Source: Enterobacter sp. EA-1
Lineage (GTDB): Bacteria > Pseudomonadota > Gammaproteobacteria > Enterobacterales > Enterobacteriaceae
Length of the DNA stretch: 64,000 bases
Direction of reading: 5' to 3'
NCBI GenBank assembly: GCA_002886105.1
Contig: CP025776.1
Coordinates: forward strand, 62,001-126,000
This document shows, piece by piece, positions 10,056 to 20,977 of the stretch (position 1 is the first letter of the stretch; each line of letters opens with the position of its first letter). The position numbers were made by a program, and so were the translations under genes. The notes below the pieces were generated by a model. It saw nothing but the letters and a program-made list of their open reading frames with translations, did not search any database and had not been told where the DNA came from.

Positions 10056-10986
10056 ATGAAACAGCATAAATATCATCAACGTGAAGTATTTCGTCTCTCT
10101 TCATCGGTTGGAGAGTGTGGCTTCAATGATCCTGATGAGGTTGGAAAACTTCAGCAAAAAATAAAAATTCAGGTTACACACTTGCTACTGGTCGTACAGT
10201 TAATACTGATGGGCGATGTACCCGCTGACACCATTGAAGCGATACGTTGGCATCAAAGTTTGATAAACATGCCTGCTTCTGGGCTTGTTCATCCCACTGA
10301 CATTTGGTTCATGGAAGCTCTTGAAAATGCGACAGCGATGCGCTGGCGCGAAAGGCCCACTGGTGGACCATTACTGGTACAAGAAGGCCAACTTACTTTC
10401 GACTATGAAGGTGTAGACTATATCACAGCTGTCGAACCCTTTAGGCAACCAGCTCGCATGCCATGGTTTTCAAGGATCCTTCATCATCCATCTTCAGATT
10501 CTGGTGTAACACTTGGACGTGGTTACGATATGAAGAAACGGAGCGCAGGAAGTATCTTATATACGCTCAGGCAATCAGGCCTAGAAGAGTATAAAGCTCA
10601 GATTTGTGCAAAGGCCGCTTATTTACAAGGGAAGCAGGCTTCTGATTTTATTAAGGTTTATGGTCCCTTAGTTGGGGGAAATAACGCATCAGCAGCAAAT
10701 ACGGATTTTTGGAAATATCATATCGTGAAAAAAAGAATACGCTAAAGGTGTGTATGACCGAAATATAGTCAAAATAGCAAACCCATTATCCTCGGGAACA
10801 GATTGATATAAAAATTAGAGATGTTTTTGTTGATACTATTTTTCCAAGGAAATAGTACGGCCAGTCATGGTAAAAATAATGGCTGAAAATGGTAAAAGAT
10901 AAGACATCATCGATTATCTCAAAACTGATCTCATGCAATTACGCGATCCGCAACGCTTATCTCTAAGGTTGGCATACCTAAAATGA
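10056..10986 (+). CDS. Peptidoglycan-binding muramidase effector (T4-lysozyme/pesticin-like fold), copy 1
   Basis: Two domains. The first is a peptidoglycan-binding domain: SSVGECGFNDPDEVGKLQQ, then TGRTVNTDGRC and TIEAIRWHQSLINMP. The second is a muramidase-like domain with FSRILHHP and SGVTLGRGYDMKKRS. The Thr and Asp in TLGRGYD have the T-x5-D spacing of the pesticin/T4-lysozyme catalytic site; FDYEG is a candidate for the catalytic Glu. No signal peptide. ATG at 10056 has AAGGA five bases upstream; the open frame from 9990 is longer but lacks this. Frame breaks at about 10185-10225, 10670-10740 and 10800-10900. The stop overlaps the next start (ATGA). The likely role is a secreted antibacterial effector, probably type VI cargo, but no secretion genes adjoin it. 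Confidence 0.78.
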
Positions 10987-11402
10987 AAAATATATTTTTT
11001 TGTGTTATTGTTTTCTGTCGTAAATAACGGTTGGGCGGCAACGGAGAGTATTGCTCACAATAAAGATGTTGCAGTGTATAAAAAAATATGCTGAGTGATG
11101 ATGAGTGTCTTGATCTGAACGATAAATCAGAAAATGATTTAAAGGATATTTACAACAAGAAGTTAAACGAGCTTACTGCATTTGATTTACACTCGTTGGT
11201 GGCGGGGGTCACAGGAACAAAAGAGCGCATGTTGGCAACATACAAGCAAAACCAGCAAGATTGGGTTCAGTACAGAAATAATTATTGCGAATTAATTTCT
11301 ACACAAGCTCAGGGGACTCACGCCTTTACGGAAAACATGCTGAGTTGTGTGCTCAATATGAATAAAATAAGAGGCGATCAGATCAGGATGATCACCCCGT
11401 AA
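10983..11402 (+). CDS. LprI/DUF1311-type periplasmic lysozyme inhibitor, immunity protein 1
   Basis: Starts MKNIFFCVIVF, a signal peptide, followed after one frame break (about 11025) by NGWAATESIAHNKD. The mature protein has the DUF1311 pattern: early CLDLNDKSENDLKDIYNKKL, central LATYKQNQQDWVQYRNNYCE and a last Cys-containing helix MLSCVLNMNKIRGDQI. LprI-type proteins bind and inhibit lysozyme in the periplasm. Direct ATGA overlap with the muramidase gene makes an effector/immunity pair the natural reading: this protein would protect the producer's wall against kin attack. Confidence 0.8.
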
Positions 11403-11499
11403 TCTCTTTTATTGCGCATATCCTTATCCACTATTGGATTATTGGAAGCATCATGTTCCATATTTTTAATATTTTGTTGGAAACATTGAGAGAAAGGAT

Positions 11500-11781
11500 T
11501 ATGACGCAACAGACTTAAGCCATTGTTGGTGTTAGCTCCAGCATCGGGTTTGCACTGGCTGGCTTTTCTGTGGCAATGGTGCTGGGGAGAATGGTGCAGC
11601 AACATATCTCTCCAGCGGCGTTAATGCTGTGCTGTGATTATGGTGCTGTTTGTTGCGATCGGTTTTCCTCTCAGCCCGGTTATTGCCCTTGCCGCCCGAG
11701 CCCGGCGGTATGATCATTGTGCTTGTATGGATGCATCGACTATCCGGAAAAGATAACGGCGTGCAGGTGGGATAATTACAC
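11500..11781 (+). pseudogene. Remnant of a membrane protein gene
   Basis: Joining frames gives TQQT, stop, then AIVGVSSSIGFALAGFSVAMV and IMVLFVAIGFPLSPVIALAARA: two hydrophobic helices and a short tail, like the carboxy terminus of a transporter. There is no start region and no room for the missing helices. I cannot assign a family. It may mark the scar where the upstream module inserted. Confidence 0.4.
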
Positions 11782-11963
11782 GCCTTCATTCTCTCTTACT
11801 GAAGAGTAATAATTAAAGATTCTAGTTACGTTATCGCGTTATTATTATTTGATTTTACATTTCGTTGCAGTGCTTATTGTGACCGCGCTGAGAGATAAAG
11901 ATATAAACACCCGGTAAAATAACTATAAATAAATGTTTATCAATATAGTAAGGGACGAATCAT

Positions 11964-12274
11964 ATGAAAAACATATTATTGGTATGCGCTGCAGGGATGT
12001 CGACAAGCATGTTGGTGAAACGCATGAAAGAGTATGCCGATACAGTAAATATAAAGGTAACCATTAATGCATTGGCAATATCGGAAGCCAAAGAGACGTT
12101 GAAAAAAAATGAGGTGGATATTGTATTGCTGGGACCACAGGTGCGCTTCCAGAAAAAGAATTAGAGGAAGCTGTACAGGGGCGGGTTCCTGTCGCAGTGA
12201 TTGATATGAAAGCTTACGGCCAGATGGATGGCAAAGCCGTTTTAGACAGTGCGCTGGTATGTCTGGCTGAATAA
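11964..12274 (+). CDS. PTS lactose/cellobiose-type EIIB subunit
   Basis: About 103-residue cytoplasmic phosphocarrier that takes phosphate from EIIA and passes it to sugar on EIIC. MKNILLVCAAGMSTSMLVKRM shows the phospho-cysteine (Cys8) and P-loop-like CxxGMSTS of the IIB-Lac family. It ends KAVLDSALVCLAE. One frame break at about 12140. EIIC follows 106 bp downstream. No EIIA gene or phospho-glycosidase is in the window, so the sugar is undetermined. Confidence 0.9.
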
Positions 12275-12380
12275 TTCGTTTTAGGATAATTATTCTTTTT
12301 GTGTGTGGAATCTTTTCCCTCACACTAAATACCTGTGTGCATTATTAATTAAAACGGTAACATGATTAAAAGGAATCATC

Positions 12381-13703
12381 ATGAGTTTCATGGAGTCTTT
12401 TGAACGAGGTATGGAGAAAATTCTCGTTCCCATTGCGGTTAAATTAAACTCACAGATCCATATTTCGGCAGTGCGAGATGCATTTATATTGTCTTTCCCG
12501 ATTGTGATGGCCAGTTCGCTGATTATTCTTATTAACTTTGCGATTCTCTCACCCGATGGTTTTATCGCCAGTATTTTGCATCTGGATGCGCTTTTTCCCA
12601 ATCTGGCCGCCGCGCAGGAAATATTCACACCCGTCATGAATGGCTCGGTCAATATTATGGCGGTTTTAATTACCTTTCTGGTGGCGCGCAATATTGCCAT
12701 TAACTATCAACAGGACGATCTCCTGTGCGGGTTAACCTCGATTGGCGCGTTTTTTGTTGTTTACACGCCTTACACCGTCATTGACGGGAAGGCGTATCTC
12801 ACCACCAATACGGGGCCGCAGGGGTTGTTTGTCGCCATTATTGTTGCGCTGATCGCCAGCGAAGTGTTCTGCCGTCTGGCGCGCAACCCTAAAGTGACCA
12901 TTACGATGCCCGCCGCAGTGCCGCCTGCGGTCTCCCCGCTCTTTCAAAGTGCTGTTGCCTATCTTCTTTGTGATGATCCTGTTTTCCGTGATCAACTACC
13001 TGCTGGCAAAGATCTCGCCGGATGGCTTGAATGACTGGTCTACACCCTGATCCAATCGCCGTTAAAAGATATGGGCACGAATATTTTCGCTGTGCTGATC
13101 CTCGGCACACCGGTTGCAAACTTTTGTGGGTGCTGGGTATACACGGGCCGAATACTGTGGCGGCGATTCGTGAGGCCATTTTCACAGAAGCTAACCTCGG
13201 AAAACCTGTCGTATACCGCGTCGCATGGTACCACCTCGGGGTGCGCCGTATCCGATTACCGGGGCGGTATCAACGATGCTTTCGCCAACTACGGCGGCTC
13301 GGGGATGACGTTGGGACTATTGCTGGCGATCTTTATCGCTTCGCGGCGTAAAGATTACCGTGAAATGGCGAAAATGGCCTTTGTTCCGGGCATATTCAAT
13401 ATTAACGAACCGGTCATTTTTGGGCTGCCAATTGTCCTGAACCCGATTCTGGTGATCCCGTTTGTGCTGACTCCGTTTGTTAATTCGCTGATTGGCTACG
13501 TCTTTATCTCTATGGAGCTGATTCCGCCTATCGCGTATGCCGTGCCGTGGACAACCCCCGGCCCACTCATTGCCTTTCTGGGAACTGGAGGCAACTGGTT
13601 GGCACTGTTTGTCGGCCTGCTGTGCCCGGCGGTTTCTACACTGATCTATCTGCCATTTGTGGTCGCCGCCAACAAGGTGAATATCATAGCGGCAGATCGG
13701 TAG
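12381..13703 (+). CDS. PTS cellobiose-type EIIC permease
   Basis: Inner-membrane sugar channel of about 440 residues, CelB/ChbC family. Start MSFMESFERGMEKILVPIA with AAAAGGAATCATC upstream. Typical features are VRDAFILSFPIVMASSLIIL, the substrate-site segment around FNINEPVIFGLPIVLNP and PPIAYAVPWTTPGPL near the end. Frame breaks near 12950, 13030, 13130, 13200 and 13260. Pairs with the EIIB gene upstream. A WYL-type regulator follows after about 360 bp and might control it. Confidence 0.9.
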
Positions 13704-13723
13704 CACCTTTTCCCCTCAAAAGC

Positions 13724-13753
13724 CTGCCGTATGCCATACGTTGCATGCGGCAG
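13724..13753 (+). terminator. Hairpin after EIIC gene
   Basis: CTGCCGTATGC-CATACGTT-GCATGCGGCAG forms an eleven-pair stem (one G-T) 20 bp after the EIIC stop. There is no clear U-run, so it may be a Rho-dependent end or mRNA 3' stabiliser. The rest of the 360-bp gap to the WYL gene holds nothing I can name. Confidence 0.5.
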
Positions 13754-14060
13754 CGCACCTTCGATTTCCGTCAGTATCAACGCGGCAGAGGTATCGACCT
13801 GCGCGAAATACCGCACTTCACACACGCAACAGGCTGTACTGACATTTCCTGTCAGGACAATAGGTTATCTTTCCCTCGGTGAAATAAAGGGGTTGTATAA
13901 ATCTGCTGCTGTCTGCGGAAATTTCATTTTAGTTTTTAGCTTTCTGCCGTTAACCCCTAAGAACAAACACTTTTTTACCTATAAAACAGGGCTATGCCGC
14001 CATGGTCAGGCCGTAATCGTTTAACGTCTTCTGAGACTTTTGACTCCGGAACCGGGGAAC

Positions 14061-14962
14061 ATGAAAGAAAGTCGACAGAAAACATGACCCGCTCATTGAG
14101 CGGCTCTGTGAAATTTTCGGTGCGCTTTACCGGGGGCGAACTATTGATAAAGCGTGGCTTTGCGATAAGTTCGGCATCACGGAGCGCACTGCTTATCGGG
14201 ATCTTGCCAGACTGGGGCATATCCTCGATCAGGTGGCTCCCGGGCGCTACAAACTCAGCTCACATCTTCTGCCTTCTCTGCATACCGGTCACTGGCGGAG
14301 TTCGCCGATTTTGCTGGTGTGGCGCATCTTTTCCCACGCAATGACGGTCAGTCGCTACGCAACAGCATGAAAAATCGGGACAACATTGTATTTCATGCCC
14401 CCAGCAGTCGGGAAAACCGACTGATTGAAGATCGCATCAACTTACTCAACCGGGCGATCACCGTACATGGTGAAGTAGAGTATCGCTACCGTGACAAGGC
14501 CCGCACCGGCACAGCCTTACCGGCTGATCAACCAGTACGGGTTGTGGTACCCGGCCGCCGTTGAACAAGGGCGTCTGAAAGCGTTTGAACTGGCGAAAAT
14601 TGAAGGCCTTAGAGAAACGGCGCGGCATTTTACACCGCATGCGGATGTGCTGGTCGAACTGGATAGCGGCGTGGGGGATCCGTTTCGGTTCAAGGGTGGA
14701 GACACGTCTGCGGGTTTCTGCTCAGGTGGCGGAATACGTTACCCGCCGTTCACTCTTTCCCTCTCAGCGCATTCTGGAACAGCATGACGATGGCAGCCTT
14801 ACGCTTTCAACCGCCATCAGCGATCCCCATACGCTCTTTCGCTGGTTGCGTTACTGGCTACCGGACATCGGCATCCTGTCGCCGCAGTCGCTGCGTGAGC
14901 AATTTGAGCAGGATTTGCATACCCGTTATACCCACGGTGTGATGCTGATGGCGCAGAGATAA
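14061..14962 (+). CDS. WYL-domain transcriptional regulator
   Basis: About 300 residues. An amino-terminal HTH (DPLIERLCEIFGALYRGRTI, then DKFGITERTAYRDLARL) precedes a WYL sensor domain: RAITVHGEVEYRYRDKA, YRLINQYGLWYPAA (the W-Y-L core) and KAFELAKIEGL. The tail has HTLFRWLRYWLPDIGILSPQ and LREQFEQDLHTRY, a WCX-like dimer region. Frame breaks at about 14085, 14305, 14505 and 14680. WYL regulators respond to nucleotides or small ligands. Here it lies downstream of a PTS pair, but a functional link is inference. Confidence 0.85.
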
Positions 14963-14989
14963 TCTGCGCCGGAAACAGCCCGATGGCTT

Positions 14990-15396
14990 TTACTGCCCGT
15001 GATACTGCTCATCGGTCACTTGCTCCAGCCAGGGTGACCGGACTCCCGTTTAACGATTCGGCAATGGCGATATGCGTCATTGCGCTTTCGGCCGTCGCGC
15101 CATGCCAGTGTTTCACCTCTTCCGGGATCCAGACAATATCGCCCTGATTCATCTCCTGCACGGCTTCGCCTTCGCACTGGATCCAGCCTTTACCATGAAT
15201 GACGATCAGCGTCTGGCCCAGTGGATGGGTATGCCATGCGGTGCGAGCGCCACAGCTCCAAATGTTACCGTTGCGCCGCCCACACGGGCAGGCGCGCCTC
15301 GGCTTTAAATGGCGCGCGTCAATGCGTACGCGACCGGTGAAATACTCGTGTGGACCCTGCGCCGGAAGGAACGGAAGCATTACGGGTGATTTTCAT
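14990..15396 (-). CDS. Small cupin-domain protein
   Basis: About 135-residue beta-barrel cupin, of the carboxymuconolactone/mandelonitrile-lyase-like type. Cupin motif 1 is visible as ARTAWHTHPLGQTLIVIHGKG (two His ligands), and motif 2 as GDIVWIPEEVKHWHGATAES. Starts MKITRNASVPS at 15396 with GGAG upstream and ends DEQYHGQ. Frame breaks at about 15040 and 15290-15370. Function beyond metal-dependent enzyme or binding protein is unclear. Confidence 0.85.
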
Positions 15397-15533
15397 GTTG
15401 TTCTCCTGTGTATGGGCACGTCTGTATAGCGTGTGGATAATTCGTCTGACGGGAAAGTGGTGTGGCGATCATAAAACCTGCAAACCGTGGCGACTATTGG
15501 CGAAAATCGGCATGGCTTTATGACTGCGGCTCA

Positions 15534-16698
15534 TCAATGGCGACGCAGCACCATCACCGCGCTGGCGACGGTGAAGAGCGCCATGATCCATGCCATGGTC
15601 CACGGCGTGCCGTCGCGAAAGCCTGCAAGCAACAGCGAAGAGATAATGCCGCTGCCATATTGCAACGCACCAATCAGCGCCGAGGCCGATCCGGCCATCG
15701 ACGGCGCAGCGTCCAGCGCGGCGGCGGTTGAGGTGGCGGCGATAATGCCGTTCATCGAGAAAAACAGGAAAATCGTCACTACCACCGCAACAATGCCGCC
15801 CGGATGCAGTTTCACCGCCAGCGCCAGTGCAAGAGTGGCGAACATCGCCACGGTCACGGCGGTTTTCAGCACGTGATCCAATGGGTAGCGCTGTACCGGT
15901 GCGGCGGTTCACCATGCTCATGCCCATCACGCCGACGATATTGACGGCGAACAGCCAGCCATAGTATTGCGGGTCAATGCCATAAAAGCGGATGTAGACA
16001 AACGGTGACCCGGTAATAAAGGCATAGGCAGCCACATAGAAAAAGGTCAGGCACAGCGTATAGCGCATAAAAGCACTGTTACTCAACAGCGCGCAGTAAT
16101 TGCGAAACGCGCCGGGTAACGAGGCTTTCACCCGCTTTTCCACGCTCAGGGTTTCCGGCAGGGCGAACAGCGACAGGAACATCAGCCCGCCGATCAGCGC
16201 CAACAGCCAGAAGATGGCGTGCCAACTGGTGAAGCGTATGATTTGCCCGCCCGCCAGCGGTCCGACAATCGGCGCAATCGCCATAATAAAAGATCAGCGT
16301 TGAGAGCATCTGCGCCGCGCGGGTACGGCTAAAGAGATCGCGGATCATTGCCCGCGCCAGCATCGGGCCGGTACAAGCGCCGAACGCCTGAAACACCCGC
16401 CAGAAGACAATCTGATGAATATCCGTCGACAGGGCGCATCCGGCAGAGCCGATAATAAACAGCACCATACCGATAAACAGCGGCAGGCGGCGGCCCAGCG
16501 CATCGCTGATTGGCCCCCACACCAGTTGCGCCAGCGCAAAGCCGATTAAAAGCCGGTCACCGTCAGTTCGATGTCGCCTTGCAGCTCTGTTGCCATTCGC
16601 GGCATGGCGGGCAGATAGATATCTGTCGACAAGGACGTAAATGCCATTAGCGCGCTGAGGATCGCGAGAAACAGCGGCCCGTGTATCTTGTTGTTCAT
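15534..16698 (-). CDS. Bcr/CflA-family multidrug exporter (MFS)
   Basis: Drug:proton antiporter of about 388 residues with twelve helices. The start MNNKIHGPLFLAILSALMAF at 16698 and STDIYLPAMPRMATELQ are diagnostic of Bcr/CflA proteins. The loop motif GPISDALGRRLPLFIG follows, then FWRVFQAFGACTGPMLARAM. The second half ends SGIISSLLLAGFRDGTPWTM and VMVLRRH. Frame breaks at about 16550, 16300 and 15890. It exports drugs such as bicyclomycin or sulfonamides in known members; the substrate here is unknown. Confidence 0.9.
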
Positions 16699-16811
16699 AA
16701 GATCCTGATAAGAGTAGCGATGGAAGGGCGCCGACAAAGGCGGAACGCTATCTTAAGCGGGCGGGCGAAAATGATAACCCCACTAAATCATAATGGGGTT
16801 ATGAACATGAT

Positions 16812-17415
16812 TCATGAATGGCGTTCGCTGACCGTCATGGTGAAAACGACCGGTTGTGTGGTGTCATTGGCATAATGGTGCGGCACATCGGTTTGCGCGA
16901 CCGCCGAGCAGCCTTCTGCAATAAGCAGCGCAGTTTGATCCACCTGAATAGCGAGAGCGCCGCTTTCCACATGTAACAGCTCCACCGTGCCGGACGGATG
17001 TCCGGGGAGGTAAAACGCTCACCGAGGAAACATTTCCCAACGCCACATTTCCAGCATATCCGGGCCACTGGTTCCTGCCAGCAAACGGGCTGAACCGCCT
17101 TTTTTCACCACGCCACAGCACCGGTATCTCCTCCGGCGTGATCAGATGCGCGGTCGGTTGACTGGCGACATCCACAATGTCGGCCACCGAGACGCCCATC
17201 GCCGCCGAGATTTTACACAGCAGGGCGATACTGGGGTTGGCGAGGCATTTCTCGATTTCCACCAACATGCCTTTTACTGACGCCCGCCCGGCGGGACAGC
17301 TCATCCAGCGAGAGTTTTTGTTGTTTGCGAAACGCCTTGATACGCGCCGCTACCGCTTCACTGACGCGCTGAATGTCTGCGCCGGAGTCGGTCGATTTAT
17401 TGACTTTTTGGTCAT
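16812..17415 (-). CDS. XRE-family regulator with cupin sensor domain
   Basis: About 200 residues: an amino-terminal helix-turn-helix (VKGMLVEIEKCLANPSIALL, CKISAAMGVSVADIV) joined to a carboxy-terminal cupin (GTVELLHVESGALAIQVD, ending PVVFTMTVSERHS). Starts MTKKSINRPTPAQTFSAS. Frame breaks at about 17290-17350, 17105 and 17015. It is divergent from the B3/B4-domain gene with only 45 bp between, so it probably regulates that gene and itself. Confidence 0.85.
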
Positions 17416-17460
17416 CGGTCGATAGTATGAAATAAATTGGTCACTAAAAAGGATTATCCG

Positions 17461-18151
17461 ATGCTTTCCATTCAGCCGTCAATCGATGCCCGCGGCGACC
17501 ATCGCGCCAGTTTTCGTGCGCTCAGCGTGATGGTAGACGCCACCACTCTGGTTAACCCGCAGGTGGGCGAAGAGGCGCTGCTTGGCTCGTGCGCTTCTGT
17601 TGCGGCAGGTGGCCCGGCACTGGGCAGATGCGCACCTCGCTGCACAGGACGCGGTGTTTAAGCAGTTCGGCGCGAAGCCAAAGCGCACGCCCAATTCGGC
17701 ACTGGCGCTGCGTAAACGTGTCCAGCGGGACGGCGTGGTACCAGTAATTGATCCGGTGGTGGATCTCTATAACGCCATTAGCCTGCGCTACGCTATTCCG
17801 GTGGGTGGTGAGAACATTGCCGCCTATGTGGGTGCGCCGCGTCTGACCGTTGCCGACGGTAGCGAGCGGTTCGACATCATCAAAGAGGGGCAACTGGCGC
17901 AGGAGTCTCCCGAGCCGGGCGAGGTGATCTGGCGTGATGATGTGGGCGCGACGTGCCGCCGCTGGAACTGGCGTCAGGGCGTGCGCACCCGCTTAAGCGC
18001 CACCGATCACCGGATGTGGTTTATTCTCGAAAGCCTGCCGGAGATGCCGAAGGCGGCGTTATGTGAAGCGGGCGACGAACTGATCGCCGGGTTGCAACGT
18101 ATGATGCCGGGCTGCAGTAGCCAAATAACGCTGCTCGGGTTTGATATCTGA
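17461..18151 (+). CDS. B3/B4 tRNA-binding-domain protein
   Basis: About 230 residues homologous to the B3/B4 domain of the phenylalanyl-tRNA synthetase beta chain, here free-standing. Signatures: MLSIQPSIDARGDHRASFRA, LALRKRVQRDGVVPVIDPVV, DLYNAISLRYAIPVGGE, and a late TRLSATDHRMWFILES. In stand-alone form such proteins are thought to edit mischarged tRNA or bind amino acids. Frame breaks at about 17590. It is followed 13 bp later by a DapA-like aldolase gene and is divergent from an XRE-cupin regulator; the three look like one functional unit. Confidence 0.82.
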
Positions 18152-18164
18152 AGAGGATAACAGA

Positions 18165-19040
18165 ATGGATTTCACAGGATTGAGCGCCTTTCCGCTGACG
18201 CCGCTGGTGGATGACAAGCTGGACGAAGCGGCCTATGTGCGGCTGATTGAACGGCTGCGTGCCGCCGGTGTGGATTCGATTGGCGCGCTGGGGTCGACCG
18301 GGTGTTACCCCTATTTCAGTCGTAACGAACGGGCCACCGCGTTGCGCATGGCGACGGAGTACTCCGGCGCAGTGCCGGTGATAGCAGGTATCGGCGCGTT
18401 GCGCACCCGCGATGTGTTGTGGCTGGCGGAAGATGCACAGAAAGCGGGCGTTAGCGCGCTGCTGGCGCCGTCTCCTATCACGCACTAACGGAAGATGAGG
18501 TGTTCGATCTGTTTGACGCGGTGACCCGCGAACTCTCTGTACCGTTGTGCGTGTACGACAATCCGGCACCACGCACTTCACTTTTAGCGATGCGCTGATT
18601 GCCCGCATTGCACAGTTGCCGAATATTGGCTCTATCAAAATTCCGCCGGTGTTTGCGCTGGAACGCATTGCCAACCTGCGGTCGCAGATCCCGGAAACAG
18701 TCACTCTGGGCATCAGCGGTGATGCGATTGCGGTAGACGGACTAAACGCCGGTTGCGGCATCTGGTATTCGGTGCTGGGTGGGCTGTTCCCGGAGGTTGC
18801 GCTGGCTATCTCCCGCGCGGCGCTCACGGGCGACATGGCTCAGGCACGCGCCGGTCGGATGCGCTGGTGCCACTTTGGGATCTGTTTAAACGTTACGGCG
18901 GCAGCCTGCGGGTGATAGCCACCGCCGCGGAGCTGCTTGGTGCGGTCTCTGCACCCTGCCTGCCCGCGCCCTTGCGCACGCTGACGGGCGACGCCCGACG
19001 GCAGGTGGCGGACGTGATTGAGACGCTGCGACTGGCCTGA
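18165..19040 (+). CDS. Dihydrodipicolinate synthase (DapA) family aldolase
   Basis: Class I aldolase of about 292 residues that forms a Schiff base through an active-site lysine. Start MDFTGLSAFPLTPLVDD at 18165. Visible are GALGSTGCYPYFSRNERATA (the GSTGE-like loop), YDNPGTTHFTF (the catalytic Tyr) and the Schiff-base lysine in IGSIKIPPV. Frame breaks at about 18475, 18565 and 18860. Follows the B3/B4 gene in the same operon. The family includes DapA, NanA and keto-deoxy-sugar aldolases; the substrate is not determinable here. Confidence 0.88.
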
Positions 19041-19140
19041 TTATCGTACTAACGGTGAGGCGACGTTTTGTATATCCCATTGACATATCCCACCGCTCAC
19101 TTGTGCTTGTCAGTATGAAATTTCATCAATGGAGAGGCGG

Positions 19141-19392
19141 ATGGAGAAAACGACACTTTTTAAAAGCAATCGCAGCCAGACTGTACGTTTACCAAAAGCT
19201 GTGGCGCTGCCAGAAGACGTCAGGCAGGTTGATATTATTGCTGTGGGCCGCGCACGAATTATCACACCATCAGGAGAAAGCTGGGATAGCTGGTTTGATG
19301 GTGAGAATGCGTCTGCTGATTTTATGACCGCGCGTGAGCAACCCGAGGATCAGGACAGGGAAGATTTTTTGATGCTCCAAATTTATGCTTGA
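19141..19392 (+). CDS. vapB: VapB-type antitoxin
   Basis: 83 residues, intact. The AbrB/MazE-like DNA-binding fold shows TTLFKSNRSQTVRLPKAVAL, followed by a toxin-wrapping tail SWDSWFDGE and EDFLMLQIYA. The upstream ATG at 19129 lies inside the ribosome site (GGAGAGGCGG), so I take 19141. Its stop overlaps the toxin start, the usual VapBC arrangement. It neutralises VapC and represses its own promoter. Confidence 0.9.
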   Translation: MEKTTLFKSNRSQTVRLPKAVALPEDVRQVDIIAVGRARIITPSGESWDSWFDGENASADFMTAREQPEDQDREDFLMLQIYA

Positions 19393-19776
19393 TACGAACA
19401 TTTGCATTTTCACCCATAAAAAAACAAACCTGAAACTGTCCGTCGGGCATTCAATCTGCGCGACGGACAAATGCGTATCAGCTCTATCACATTGATGGAG
19501 CTGATTTATGGTGCAGAAATCGGCCGCGCCGGAAAAAAACTTGCGCGTCGTTGAAGGGTTTACCACCAGACTGGAGGTGCTGCCTTATGGTATCGATGCA
19601 TCAGTGCATACTGGTCAACTCAGGGCGGAGCTGGCAAGAGAAGGACACCCATCGGGCCTTATGATGCCATGATTGGTGCACATGCCCGTTCATTGGGGTT
19701 AATACTCGTCACCAATAACACCCGCGAGTTTGTCCGCATCCCGGGTTTGCGTTTGCAGGACTGGACGATGCATTAA
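19385..19776 (+). CDS. vapC: VapC-type PIN-domain toxin
   Basis: About 130-residue Mg-dependent RNase; enterobacterial VapC cleaves initiator tRNA. PIN-domain acids are visible in MLDTNICIF (Asp3), SITLMELIYGAE (Glu) and PYDAMIGAHARSLGLILVTNN (Asp), with the end FVRIPGLRLQDW. Frame breaks at about 19430, 19520 and 19650. It overlaps the vapB stop by eight bases. Confidence 0.9.
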
Positions 19777-19781
19777 CGTTG

Positions 19782-19942
19782 CTACGTCCCCAGCCGTTTT
19801 GCGACAAAACGTGAGATCGCAGGCCCGGTGATCAGCACCAGAATAAAGCGCCCGGTCTGCATTGCCATTACAAACGAAATATCCACATGGCTTGATGAAG
19901 CAATAATCGCCACCGTATCAGCTCCGCCGGGGCTGTGTCAAG
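19782..19942 (-). pseudogene. Orphan 3' fragment of the AbrB-family permease gene
   Basis: About 160 bp nearly identical to 21475-21634. Read on the minus strand it encodes the last ~50 residues of the permease (VDISFVMAMQTGRFILVLIT, ending AKRLGT-stop). No upstream part is present. The two copies form a direct repeat bracketing muramidase/immunity pair 2, as left by integration of a module at the 3' end of abrB. Confidence 0.85.
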
Positions 19943-20059
19943 TCACACAATCTTGGGGAACGTTTGTATTGGGCGGAATCATCGCGGGAAAAGATTACGC
20001 TTTTCATCTCATAATATTGGGTTCATGATGATTTCGATAACGTTATTAAAGGAATAGTA

Positions 20060-20977
20060 ATGAAACGATATCCTTCGCCGAACTGGAATATTTCCAGCCA
20101 CTATAGTCAATAGTGTTGGAAATTGTGGTGAATGACCCAAAAGATGTAAAAAAGTTACAGAGAAGTCTGATTGATTCGGGATATGTTCTGGCGACAGGGC
20201 GTTCTCTCCAGGGTCGATGGTCGATGTGGAGTAGAACTGATTAACGCTATACAATGGGTTCAGAATTTAATAAATATGCCAGCCAATGGTTTGGTTTCAC
20301 CGTTCACATTAGAGTTTTTTGGAAGCGCTTAGCAATATAGATGCTCAATGGCAACCCGGCTATAAACCCTCGGAAATTTAATCGTCAGTATTGGCCAGTA
20401 TACTTTTGATAATGAAGGGCAGGATATATATTTTATACCCCTTACTAAGCGTATGAGATATTTTAGCAGAATACTGCATCATCCCGATCAAAATTCAGGA
20501 GTGACTATCGGTCGGCTTCGACATGAAAAAAAGAAGTGTTGGTAATATTTATAATGCTATGCGGATTGCAGGTATTCACGAGTACAAGTGTGTAATATGT
20601 TCTAAAGCTAGTGGGTTATATGGTCGTGAGGCAGATCAATTTGTTTCAGTTTTCAGAAATATGGTTGGAGAGATCACGCATCAACAACAAATATATCTTT
20701 TGAAAACGCATATAGAGAAATTGTTAATTATGCCAGTGGTGTTTATAGTCGTGCGGTGAGTAAAGAATCTGCAGCTCTGCCATGGGGTAAATTAGACAGA
20801 AAGATAAGGGATGTCTTCGTTGATACTCTTTATCAAGGTAACAGTACCGCCTCGGGAACTATCAAAGGCTGCAATGAAAATGATATTTCTGAAGTGATTG
20901 AGTACTTTAGAAATGACCCAACTTGCATACAATACGAAAGTTCACGACAAAGAATAAGGTATCTCAATGAAGCTTAA
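20060..20977 (+). CDS. Peptidoglycan-binding muramidase effector, copy 2
   Basis: Same architecture as the gene at 10056 but clearly diverged. Peptidoglycan-binding domain: SVGNCGVNDPKDVKKLQRSL, GYVLATGRSLQ, INAIQWVQNLINMPANGLV. Muramidase-like domain: YFSRILHHPDQNSGVTIGRG, with Thr and Asp of TIGRGFD in catalytic spacing and FDNEG as possible Glu. It ends EVIEYFRNDPTCIQYES and LNEA. ATG at 20060 has AAAGGA upstream. Frame breaks at about 20105, 20205, 20320-20370, 20515 and 20690. No signal peptide, so export would need a dedicated secretion system. Confidence 0.78.
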
